From positions 1 through 64,000 of the forward strand of contig CAJQUW010011562.1 in assembly GCA_907163375.1 (NCBI GenBank): DNA of 64,000 nucleotides. The letters run 5' to 3'. Under the pieces are notes generated by a model. That model ran no database searches. It saw only the letters and a program-made list of their open reading frames with translations, and was not told the origin of the DNA. Shown here piece by piece: positions 30,722-38,926 of this stretch. The position numbers and the translations under genes are program-made. This stretch comes from Prostheceraeus crozeri (taxonomy: Eukaryota; Platyhelminthes; Polycladida; Euryleptidae). The first letter of the stretch is position 1, and each line of letters starts with the position of its first letter.

Positions 30722-31077
30722 TGAGTTGGTTGACTGCTGACGATATTAAGACTAAAGTGCAGCGTAATGCAGACGAAGCGACGTTGAAAGCTTTCGATAA
30801 TGTCTATTCACTCGATACCTTACCACCTGCAGTAAATCACTATCCCATCTTTATTGTGCTAAACACTCATTCGCAGAATTTAGGCGGTGAGCATTGGAAA
30901 GCGATCTTTATTGGAGAAGACCGACGTGGTGAACTATTTGACTCTCTTGCTCAACCTCCAAATATACCAACACAGCAGTGGTTGAGAAAACATACGCGTC
31001 AATATCAGCGAAATGAACGCATACTACAACATCCACTTTCATCAACGTGTGGTGCTTTTGTACTGTACTTATCTTAA
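30721..31077 (+). CDS. adenovirus-type cysteine protease (maturation protease)
   Basis: 118 codons. The adenain/Ulp1-like triad is readable: His in GGEHWKAIFI (about residue 58), Asp in GELFDSLA (about 70) and Cys in LSSTCGAFVLYL (about 110). C5-type proteases of Polintons and adenoviruses process virion proteins, which fits its position just after the capsid gene, with overlapping stop and start. Present only once, in the unique centre. Confidence 0.85.
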   Translation: MSWLTADDIKTKVQRNADEATLKAFDNVYSLDTLPPAVNHYPIFIVLNTHSQNLGGEHWKAIFIGEDRRGELFDSLAQPPNIPTQQWLRKHTRQYQRNERILQHPLSSTCGAFVLYLS

Positions 31078-31176
31078 GACGTTTACATGTATCTCGATTT
31101 GCATCTGTTATTCAAAACTTTTCATGTAATCCATCCTCTAATGAAAAAATGATTTGTAAGTTCTATCATGATTTGA

Positions 31177-31182
31177 AATAAA
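31177..31182 (+). terminator. poly(A) signal for the plus-strand late genes
   Basis: AATAAA 100 bp after the protease stop and just before the convergent minus-strand gene. Confidence 0.6.
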
Positions 31183-31206
31183 AACATCATGTTGGAAAAA
31201 TTGTTT

Positions 31207-31212
31207 TTTATT
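31207..31212 (-). terminator. poly(A) signal for the TBP-like gene
   Basis: AATAAA on the minus strand, overlapping the stop codon of the TBP-like frame. The two convergent transcripts would end within about 40 bp of each other. Confidence 0.55.
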
Positions 31213-31753
31213 TTACCATCCGCTGGGTACGTACATACTCAATGAGATAGTCTAGGATCACATTTGCTTGTACATGAGATTTTAGTCCAGTAATGATCAC
31301 TTTACTATTATGAAAGATTGCCACATGCACAGGTAACCAACAACTAATGAGAGCTGCAGGAAAAAGTTCGGGTTCATAACACAAATTGTAACTGCTGGTA
31401 CGAATCTTCAAAAATGATACACTTTCACTCAATTGAGTAGAGATCACCATATTGTCCACAGTCAGATTCGACATCACACACCTCTCCCTCTTCCATATCC
31501 GACGTAGTAGTCTCTGTAGCTCTAAGCGCATTGACTGCGCCGATGAATGAGAAAGGGCGCCGAGAATCTGTACAGTCCCATTTGGGAAGAGTTGAAGATT
31601 CCGTGAATTGTTCATCTTCACCACTAACATTTGAGGACGGCCCGGGTAATACTTGCTGTTTGGAAGCTGTTGGTGTAATGTTGTGAGATCGATTTTGGTG
31701 TAGAGTCTGAAGCGACGGAGAATGTTGACGATGGTGTAGCGATGGCGCTTCAT
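31208..31753 (-). CDS. TATA-binding-protein-like protein
   Basis: 181 codons with the two-repeat TBP saddle plan. Repeat 1 (about residues 8-85) has IDLTTLHQQLPNSKYYPGRP, then LQLFPNGTVQILGA, matching the TBP repeat pattern (DL..L....Y.P.R and IFSSGK...GAKS). Repeat 2 (about 98-176) has VDNMVIST, the near-diagnostic CYEPELFPAALI and IFHNSKVIITGLKS, against SYEPELFPGLIYR and IFVSGKVVLTGAK in eukaryotic TBP. The length equals the conserved TBP core with no N-terminal extension. It runs opposite to the late genes. A role in directing host polymerase to the element's TATA promoters is inferred. Divergence from host TBP suggests an old capture. Confidence 0.85.
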   Translation of the reverse strand: MKRHRYTIVNILRRFRLYTKIDLTTLHQQLPNSKYYPGRPQMLVVKMNNSRNLQLFPNGTVQILGALSHSSAQSMRLELQRLLRRIWKRERCVMSNLTVDNMVISTQLSESVSFLKIRTSSYNLCYEPELFPAALISCWLPVHVAIFHNSKVIITGLKSHVQANVILDYLIEYVRTQRMVK

Positions 31754-31788
31754 GATGAAATAATGAGTAAATTGAGCGATGTACCTTC

Positions 31789-31796
31789 CTTTTATA
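31789..31796 (-). promoter_or_regulatory. TATA box of the TBP-like gene
   Basis: TATAAAAG on the minus strand, ending 36 nt before the ATG. A TBP-like gene under a canonical TATA box could be self-regulated. Confidence 0.7.
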
Positions 31797-31848
31797 CTTT
31801 TCCCAACTACCTTGATGAAATGTGAAGTTAGTATGAAGTTGGGAAAAG
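31797..31848. repeat. hairpin abutting the palindrome junction
   Basis: CTTTTCCCAACT (31797-31808) is the reverse complement of AGTTGGGAAAAG (31837-31848). The right stem ends exactly one base before the right arm begins. Confidence 0.85.
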
Positions 31849-32964
31849 AATATCGCTGTCAGCAGTCAAATCAAATGCATAAATAGTATATCCACTCTTA
31901 AACTCTTTCATAGTCAGTCCGTTGGTGTCATCCGTATTGTAAAAGCCAAAGACATCCATAAAATCAACATAACTGCGCATAAATTGATCCGAAGCAAAAT
32001 CTGGTTTGTAGGGTGGACCAGGATGACTCACACCATTAACACGTAAAGCAATTTCACTTAACTGGTTGTGTTTAAAATTGAAAGGATTCTTCTTTATATT
32101 ACCATTAAATGCATCATTTTCAACCATTGCCACCATGAGGAGCTTCGGTGCTTCCGATGGAAAGAGGCCATCTTTCATGAAACTCTTTTGATCTTTCGGA
32201 ATTGTAAAGGTGAGAAGCTTTGTATGCTGAACGGGGTAAATGGCATTTTGGCGGTTAAGACCTTCAGCATGCCCTCTAATGACACTTGGATTCGGTACTA
32301 CTCGACGAATGTAAAGTGCAATATCTTCCACATGAATTCTAAAATTGTCAACTTTAGCAAATGCATTCAGCGCAAATTCAGGCTTATTCAATGTCAGCTT
32401 GAGTCGCATGCTGGTATTACAGAGTAAAAACTTTGACTGTCTAAAGAAGTCTAAATTCAGCGGACCATATAGCTGACATACTCTACTATCTTTAATCATA
32501 GCAGATCGCTTTACAAAGCCACTGTTTGTTTCAACATCAAATTTTCCTGCTTCATCTCTGTACCATCCCATGGCTTCCATATGACTTTTTTGTGCTGCTG
32601 GATGAAACTGTGATACATGATTGAAATATGATTTATAGGGATAATCGCTTTGACCACCTTCCACCTGCTGCTCTCCAATCGTTAGAGAAACATCGCGAAG
32701 TAATGTAGTCAATGGTAAATTGTTCAGTCCAACTTTATGTGCATCGTCAATAGCAGTTCCATCTGCTTGCTGAATTCTAAACCTCAAATCAAGCATCGCA
32801 TAACTCAAATCTATGTAGTCATCACTACCACCAGGAATAACAAATTCAATGGGGCCAGCATTCTCAGCTGTTCGAGGATGATAATCTACAATACTTGAAC
32901 TAAGAATATCTGTCTGTATGGCTTGTTGATCAAACAAACAAAAACCGGAAGTTTTACACTCCAT
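31849..32964 (-). pseudogene. candidate capsid protein, partial copy in the right arm
   Basis: Inverted copy of the capsid gene beginning MECKTSGFCLFDQQAI. It runs up to the inner edge of the right arm, where the palindrome ends, so this copy is incomplete by position. Confidence 0.8.
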
Positions 32965-32966
32965 GA

Positions 32967-33422
32967 TTAGAAGTTATAGCAGCGTCGTCGTTTAGCGCCT
33001 GATGAATGAGTAGAGCCTCTACGACGTTTGCGTGAATGCCTTTTGACTGAAGATCGCACCTTACCAGCTCCGCGATGTTTCCTCCTTCCTTTTTTCATTC
33101 GTTTAGGTGATTTCTTTCCTTGAGTAACACCAGCAATGGTCTGCTTCAATGTTTTTAAACCGCGTTCCTTCCCACGATTCAACAAACTGCTCTTAAAACT
33201 TCTACCTCTGGAAAGATCACTAGCAACATCACCAGCAAAGCCAACGGCATTACTTAAAACATTTCGTTTTAAAGATCTACCGACATTGGATATGAGAGGT
33301 GCTACAACAGATTTCAGTGCACCAAGTATGCTACCTCCACGTTGGCGGCGAGCACCGATGTAAATTTGTCCTCCACCACTTACGTAGGAGGGTCGTGAAT
33401 AAAATGAGGCAGTTGGATTCAT
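32967..33422 (-). CDS. Gly/Arg-rich core or minor capsid protein (right arm copy)
   Basis: Inverted, identical counterpart of 28986-29441, again 2 bp from the capsid gene. Confidence 0.6.
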   Translation of the reverse strand: MNPTASFYSRPSYVSGGGQIYIGARRQRGGSILGALKSVVAPLISNVGRSLKRNVLSNAVGFAGDVASDLSRGRSFKSSLLNRGKERGLKTLKQTIAGVTQGKKSPKRMKKGRRKHRGAGKVRSSVKRHSRKRRRGSTHSSGAKRRRCYNF

Positions 33423-33463
33423 AGCTCAAACCCTAAACATTGTTAGTCACAACTTTGCATGAA

Positions 33464-34684
33464 TCACTGTCGATCACTTAGATGAAAGATGTCGGCACGG
33501 CGCATCCAAGAGTTCATACTTGAAGGATAACCAGTCCATTTAACAAGACACCATTCTTCACCTTGCCGTTTTTTACATCGAATGATTTTCTCTACCAAAT
33601 ATGTTTCACTTTCAGTGACTACCTCAATCTCATCGCGGTAAAAGCTACCCTCAATTTCTTCATTATCGTAATCTTTCAACTTGTAGGTGGTCGGAGAGTC
33701 TTTTTGATTAATCCTTGATACTGTAAATACCTCCTCTGTCCAATTCGGGAGGTACCCTTTAGCAAAAACACTTTTCACTTTTGAGATACGAACTTTATCG
33801 CCAATTTTCACATCACTTTTCACATGAGTGCGTTTACGTTGGAATGATTCGCGCACTTTATCTACATTGTCAGCATTTACATCTACTGGTCTGAGTCCAA
33901 TAGAACGATGGATAGAGTGATTGTAGGCATGGAGTGTATCTTGTAGAACCTTTGTCCAATTTTGTGTCAAGTTGGCAGTAAAATGTCGCCACAAGCGATT
34001 TTTTAATGTGCGATTAAAACGTTCAACGAGTGCAGCTTTATAAGCGCTCTTTACACTAAACAACTCAATGTCATGCCTCTCAAATAATCTTGTCACATGC
34101 TGATTTTCAAACTCTTTTCCTTGATCACTCTGAATTCTTTTTGGAATGCGACCTTCTCGAAAAATTGTTTGGAATGCTTTTGCTACTCCTTTCCCTTCTT
34201 TAGTTTTTAAAGGTTGAGCCCACGCATAACGCGAGAAAATATCAATGACGGTTAAAATAAAATTATTGCCCGAGTTATGTTTTGAAATGGAGGCAACATC
34301 ACACAAATCTGCTTGCCACTGTTCATCGATGTCATGAACAATATAATGGCGGGTGCGGTACTTCTTTTTCGCTTGTTTGTGGAGTGTATAGGTAGCCTGA
34401 CCCTTTAACCATCGTTTCACTTGTGATTGTGGAAGACCACTCGCTTTTGATAATTTCTTGATAGATGCAAATCCTGCCGGATGTTTTACATCATAATAGA
34501 TTGACTTCAAACGTTCAGTCGATGACGACTGACTCTTTTTCCTCCTTCTCATCTTTTTGTTTTCTTGCCTTTCTACATTTACAACAACTGCAGCATTTAG
34601 CTTTAGCGGTTTTGCGATCGTGTTCACATTGCTTAGGGGTTTCATTATGAGAGCTGGCGCAGCAAGTGCAAGTGACAACGACAT
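33464..34684 (-). CDS. retroviral-type integrase with C-terminal chromodomain (right arm copy)
   Basis: Inverted counterpart of 27724-28944, with all three DDE landmarks and the chromodomain. Confidence 0.9.
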   Translation of the reverse strand: MSLSLALAAPALIMKPLSNVNTIAKPLKLNAAVVVNVERQENKKMRRRKKSQSSSTERLKSIYYDVKHPAGFASIKKLSKASGLPQSQVKRWLKGQATYTLHKQAKKKYRTRHYIVHDIDEQWQADLCDVASISKHNSGNNFILTVIDIFSRYAWAQPLKTKEGKGVAKAFQTIFREGRIPKRIQSDQGKEFENQHVTRLFERHDIELFSVKSAYKAALVERFNRTLKNRLWRHFTANLTQNWTKVLQDTLHAYNHSIHRSIGLRPVDVNADNVDKVRESFQRKRTHVKSDVKIGDKVRISKVKSVFAKGYLPNWTEEVFTVSRINQKDSPTTYKLKDYDNEEIEGSFYRDEIEVVTESETYLVEKIIRCKKRQGEEWCLVKWTGYPSSMNSWMRRADIFHLSDRQ

Positions 34685-34730
34685 TCACCTCTGGCGGCTC
34701 ATTACATGGCAAGCAACACATCTGCTTCAT
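34515..34730 (-). CDS. Cys-rich mini-protein overlapping the integrase start (right arm copy)
   Basis: Inverted, identical counterpart of 27678-27893. Confidence 0.45.
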   Translation of the reverse strand: MKQMCCLPCNEPPEVNVVVTCTCCASSHNETPKQCEHDRKTAKAKCCSCCKCRKARKQKDEKEEKESVVID

Positions 34731-34731
34731 A

Positions 34732-35424
34732 TTAATAGTCTGAGAACATGTATTTCCTGGGAGGAGCTGTTTTACGTTTTCCTTTTACCAGTTTTAGTGG
34801 CGATGTAGATCTACGTCGAGTTCTTCCTCTTGTTTGCTTAGTGAGTGTGGGAGGGGATGTAGCAGGTGACGCCTTAAACCAATTTGTTGGCATTTTCATC
34901 GTCTGAGGCATTGGAGTAGTAGCCACTGTTGAATCAAGTTCTTTCAATGTCTCATTATTTAAAGCAAATTTTGGCACATTATGCTTTTTCAATAGTTTAA
35001 GAAAGTATGACCAACCAGGTGGAACATAGCCCTGACGGCGCTTTCTACGTGTCGCATACTGAATCAAGTCTTCATAACGTGAAGCATCAATCACTTTATT
35101 TTCATCTGTAATGATTTCTCCTCTATCATTTACATTGAGATGGGGCTCAATACTGTTGAAAAGAGATATGGCATGTGCGCGAGATGCTAAAGGTGTAGCA
35201 GTCGATACAGAGTCACGCATCTTATTCTTCAAGTTTTTCAATTGCTCAACAGTTTCCGATTGTAATAATACAGCACGATGTGGATCTTTGATGTGAACAT
35301 TTTGCTGATAATCTATTTCTTTCCTATACATTTGATTTGCAAGAGGTTGCTTTACTTGCTGCATGGCAGTCAATTGTACATATTCATCCTGAGGAATAAC
35401 AATCATGCGAGAATAAGAACTCAT
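34732..35424 (-). CDS. Polinton protein of unknown function, 230 aa (right arm copy)
   Basis: Inverted counterpart of 26984-27676, apparently identical in protein sequence. Confidence 0.6.
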   Translation of the reverse strand: MSSYSRMIVIPQDEYVQLTAMQQVKQPLANQMYRKEIDYQQNVHIKDPHRAVLLQSETVEQLKNLKNKMRDSVSTATPLASRAHAISLFNSIEPHLNVNDRGEIITDENKVIDASRYEDLIQYATRRKRRQGYVPPGWSYFLKLLKKHNVPKFALNNETLKELDSTVATTPMPQTMKMPTNWFKASPATSPPTLTKQTRGRTRRRSTSPLKLVKGKRKTAPPRKYMFSDY

Positions 35425-36038
35425 AGTTTGTAGATAATCATGGGAGTTTTCAAAATATCACTTCGAAATCTAAATTCTTCCGGACACTCTTGCGTAAAGT
35501 CAATGAATAAGTAACCGTATGGTTTTTCAGTAGCTGCTTGAAAAATTTCAATTAAGGCTTTTGATCCTCTGGGTGCAACTTGTCGCGCTAAAATTTCAAA
35601 TTGACTTTTATCTCGCGGATTCTTGAAAATAGCATAATAGTGTGTATTCAGGTTTCGTGTACGAGCTTCTTTTCCATCAGGAAACAAATTTTGTGTAATA
35701 TAGATGATAAAACACCTTTTATGGTGTGCTGCGCGAGTGAACATATCTGTAACATCTTTTGAATTCTTACTTTCTTTTAATAAATCATCCAATACAACAA
35801 CATCATTAGACTGAAGTTTATCCACTGGAATAATTCCTTCATGTCGAATAAAGTTGCGACTTTGCAATTCCTGAAACAGCGACGGTTGATAAATACCATA
35901 ACACCAAATCACTCGATTGATAGGTTCCTTAAACAACTCCCTTCTTTTATCCAATAAATTCAGCGTGAAAACAGTTTTACCTGCATGAGATGGACCTGAT
36001 ACAGTCAGAACTTTATCACATTGAAGTCTGAAATCCAT
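35421..36038 (-). CDS. FtsK/HerA-type genome-packaging ATPase (right arm copy)
   Basis: Inverted counterpart of 26370-26987 with the same Walker A (GPSHAGKT) and Walker B (VVVLDDLL) motifs and the same ATGA overlap with its neighbour. Confidence 0.85.
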   Translation of the reverse strand: MDFRLQCDKVLTVSGPSHAGKTVFTLNLLDKRRELFKEPINRVIWCYGIYQPSLFQELQSRNFIRHEGIIPVDKLQSNDVVVLDDLLKESKNSKDVTDMFTRAAHHKRCFIIYITQNLFPDGKEARTRNLNTHYYAIFKNPRDKSQFEILARQVAPRGSKALIEIFQAATEKPYGYLFIDFTQECPEEFRFRSDILKTPMIIYKL

Positions 36039-36069
36039 TTTATCACTTTGAGATTCAACATTTGCATAA

Positions 36070-36426
36070 TTAACGCTTAGAGCCAAAGATATTACCCAAT
36101 AGGTTGCCCACGGCAGGAGCTATCATTGGAAGTATTGCTGAAAGGAAACCGCCCTTTTGTGTTAGAGTTTTCCTCTTTCTTTGAAGGGTGACTTTAGGAT
36201 TGGAGATGAAACGCAATTTCGTAGCATATCGCTTAAGTAACTTTCGTTGTTTTGGCGCTAATTTCTTCGTCCTCAACTTCCTCACATGAGAAATAATTTC
36301 ACAAATGAATTTATCGTTAGCATGTCGTATAGCATTGTATCGCTGATTTGCTTTCATTCGTCGGAGAGCTTGAATGGCTGAAGAAAACTTTTGACTTTTA
36401 CGTTTCGCCATTTTACGTTTCGCCAT
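36070..36426 (-). CDS. basic core-like protein with hydrophobic tail (right arm copy)
   Basis: A 118-codon frame: basic N-terminus (MAKRKMAKRKSQK), basic mid-region (KQRKLLKRYATKLR) and hydrophobic GGFLSAILPMIAPAVGNLLG tail ending GSKR. It lies directly upstream of the ATPase. No enzyme motif. Confidence 0.6.
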   Translation of the reverse strand: MAKRKMAKRKSQKFSSAIQALRRMKANQRYNAIRHANDKFICEIISHVRKLRTKKLAPKQRKLLKRYATKLRFISNPKVTLQRKRKTLTQKGGFLSAILPMIAPAVGNLLGNIFGSKR

Positions 36427-36477
36427 TTTCCGTGTTAGTCTTTGCTAAAACCTATCTTTACCACATTTGCATAGGTA

Positions 36478-36801
36478 CTAACTATTGCGACATAAGTGAC
36501 ACTCGAAATGAGCAATATCACAGTGGTTACATTGGCAAAGTTGAATGCAATTACGTATGAAACAGCGTTGACAAAAAGCATGCTTATATCTCTTGAAGAT
36601 GCGCTTTTCATTTCCATCCTTTCGCTTACATACATCGCAACACATAGTTTCACCGTTACTGATGTCTATAGCAAGTCTTTTTGAAGATATGAATTTGCTA
36701 GCCTTTTCTAAATAATAGACGCATGTACAGAAAGAATATACTTCGAGAGTGAGCAGACATAGCTCGAAAACCAGTTGTGCTACAATCAAGTACCACTGCA
36801 T
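36478..36801 (-). CDS. membrane-anchored RING-like protein (right arm copy)
   Basis: Inverted counterpart of 25608-25931: hydrophobic N-terminus followed by a Cys/His zinc-finger region. Same order of neighbours. Confidence 0.6.
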   Translation of the reverse strand: MQWYLIVAQLVFELCLLTLEVYSFCTCVYYLEKASKFISSKRLAIDISNGETMCCDVCKRKDGNEKRIFKRYKHAFCQRCFIRNCIQLCQCNHCDIAHFECHLCRNS

Positions 36802-36803
36802 TT

Positions 36804-37214
36804 TCAATTTTTCTTTATGGAAAGTTGAATGTGAATATCTGAAATCGCTTCAATCACTAGACTGCTACCATGATGGTTAAATGCGTTAAGACGTTCAGCA
36901 ATTTTTATCATATGTCTTTTAAAAAATTCTTGGGGGTGATCTACCACTTCCATTGAATAAGAAGCAAAATGGAAAGAGCGACTTTCCACCTCTTCCTTTC
37001 CAAAATGACTAAACTTAATTTTCGCAACTAATCGCGCCATGATAATGCTATCAGAGAATGTATTCATTAACTCTAGAAATAGAGTGCTAGCATCATCAAC
37101 CACTGCTTCGATGTCGGTCTCATCTTTATGAAATTTTATCACATAATCTTGAACAGCTCCTTTTAAACTTTGCCTATGAAAACGTAATGTTCCGCAGTCG
37201 TTTGAGAAAGACAT
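36804..37214 (-). CDS. Polinton protein of unknown function, 136 aa (right arm copy)
   Basis: Inverted counterpart of 25195-25605 with only a few residue differences. Function unknown. Confidence 0.6.
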   Translation of the reverse strand: MSFSNDCGTLRFHRQSLKGAVQDYVIKFHKDETDIEAVVDDASTLFLELMNTFSDSIIMARLVAKIKFSHFGKEEVESRSFHFASYSMEVVDHPQEFFKRHMIKIAERLNAFNHHGSSLVIEAISDIHIQLSIKKN

Positions 37215-37325
37215 GATCGCCCTTTATCTATCCCATCCATTGCATGAAAACAACAACTATTCTCATAGTAACATTTATTGAATAACGGTAACAAGCATGC
37301 ATTATAAATCAATGGTTTGAAAGAG

Positions 37326-37832
37326 TTAAAATAGATACAGCTGATAACTATCATACAGCGAGCAATGATAACCATACAGGACTTTGGCAGTGTTGAGGTA
37401 AGGAGGAAAGAAGCATTGGTTATGAACGTAGCTACTACAACGAACAGACAAAATAGGAACACACAAATCCTTAAAACGTTTCGTGACTTCATGATAATGT
37501 TGATTCACTCTACTATCCCAAGGCGGGAGCAAAATATCATCAATGATTAGATTGGGAAATACTTTCCTCTCCTTACCAGGATTATTACAAAAGATGCGTA
37601 TAACATTGAAAGCAGCTAACCATCGTTTAAAGTCAATAAGAAGAGCACTTTCACAAGAACAGCCATAGTCTTGCAAATATTTCAGATTAAGTCCATGAAT
37701 GTGTTTTCTCGCCCATTGATCAACATTGGGATCGCAGTTGGCATGTTGATGATAGACACTAACAATCTGATATGTCCAATTGTTCATAGCAATAGCACTG
37801 AGCTCCTGTACAGGTTCACCCTCACAATCCAT
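37326..37832 (-). CDS. DEDDh-exonuclease-like protein (right arm copy)
   Basis: A 168-codon frame beginning MDCEGEPVQELSAIAMN (motif I, D-x-E). Mid-protein HGL, an FKRWL helix, CNNPGKE and DDILLPPWDSR follow, in an order that resembles DEDD-superfamily nucleases. The C-terminal 45 residues contain a Cys/Tyr-rich hydrophobic segment. I recognise the fold only from short motifs. The family's acidic residues are partly assignable by eye, so catalytic competence is not claimed. Confidence 0.55.
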   Translation of the reverse strand: MDCEGEPVQELSAIAMNNWTYQIVSVYHQHANCDPNVDQWARKHIHGLNLKYLQDYGCSCESALLIDFKRWLAAFNVIRIFCNNPGKERKVFPNLIIDDILLPPWDSRVNQHYHEVTKRFKDLCVPILSVRCSSYVHNQCFFPPYLNTAKVLYGYHCSLYDSYQLYLF

Positions 37833-37884
37833 AAAAATGATGATAGAAGCCTAAAACGGAAATTTACACATCTAAGGAAGCGTT

Positions 37885-38085
37885 CTATAACATATTACAA
37901 AATGAAGAATTACAACGATGCTTTTCACGACAAAATACACAAATGATATGATGGCAACGAAGAAGTAAAATGTATCTAATAAGACCACGTCTACGACACT
38001 CAAAGCACATAAGCGAATTGTCATAGGGTAGAGTTAGGAAAGGACTAGTAATTCTCCTTCTTTGATTTGCGTTTTGATGTAGCAT
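37885..38085 (-). CDS. small RING-like zinc-finger protein (right arm copy)
   Basis: Inverted counterpart of 21365-21565. The spacing C..C, C.H..C..C, C...C is readable as a compact RING-like finger. Conservation of the frame between arms says little by itself, because the arms are so similar. Confidence 0.5.
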   Translation of the reverse strand: MLHQNANQRRRITSPFLTLPYDNSLMCFECRRRGLIRYILLLRCHHIICVFCREKHRCNSSFCNML

Positions 38086-38820
38086 TCTTCTCCGACTTGC
38101 GCTTCGTACCACTGCTGTTAAGGATTTGATCAATTATGTCGTCCACGTTGGGTGGTTTCGGAATATATAGGATGGATTCCATATGCATGGAGAGAGAGGC
38201 TATTTTATTATCCTTGTGTCGACCATAATATAGCCCATTCACTTTGAAAAGGATATCCCAAGTACCTTCTCCGAGATCATCACATCTGATGGGTATTGAA
38301 TGATCTCCCTCCTTCTTATAGTAAGTACACCAATGTGATACCGGTAGGCAAATGTGATTACCATCCCAAATCTTTCTATAGGGAGTATCCTTGTCATCTC
38401 TCGCCTTCCACTCTTGAGCAAGAGGAGTAGGAATGTCCATATTTAATGTCACGTACTCCTCAATAATATCAAGTTGGTGGCGAATGTACGGACTCACGGG
38501 GATCAGTATGTAGTCCCCATACTGATTGTGCATTATCTTGACATCCGTGGAAGGGAGCATTCCCGTTTGGAGTACTACGCTATGATCATCATAACGCAAG
38601 GCTTGTTTAAATTTACGCTGTAGCGGTGTAGGATTATGTACCTTGGATGTTTCTTCCACTGGCCTCAGTTGTAGATGATCTGACCGTAGCGAACCTTGTA
38701 ACGTTTGACCGCCATTTTGTCCTACTAGTGCAGCAGATGGAGTAGATGCCTGAAAATGAAAAAAGATTGTATTAAGTTTACGTTCAAGGGAGGAGAGGGA
38801 GGGAAGTAGCGACTTACCAT
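38045..38820 (-). CDS. Polinton protein of unknown function (right arm copy)
   Basis: Inverted copy of 20630-21405, including the ATG, donor and acceptor of the candidate leader intron. Near identical in sequence. Function unknown. Confidence 0.6.
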
Positions 38821-38918
38821 TTTAGTTGGATAATAGAACAGGGAACTAGAGAGAGAAAATGTGCGTCCGTCACTCGTGTGATTCAACGATGGAATGATTC
38901 TCACTGTGGAAGGCTCGC

Positions 38919-38926
38919 TATTTATA
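38919..38926 (-). promoter_or_regulatory. TATA box, right-arm outer gene
   Basis: Mirror of 20524-20531, same sequence on the minus strand. Confidence 0.65.

Larger units (their letters stand above)
30560..31848. other. unique centre of the Polinton palindrome
   Basis: The only part of the element present once: end of the capsid gene, protease, two convergent poly(A) signals, TBP-like gene and its promoter. It ends in a 12-bp-stem hairpin that abuts the right arm. Confidence 0.9.
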
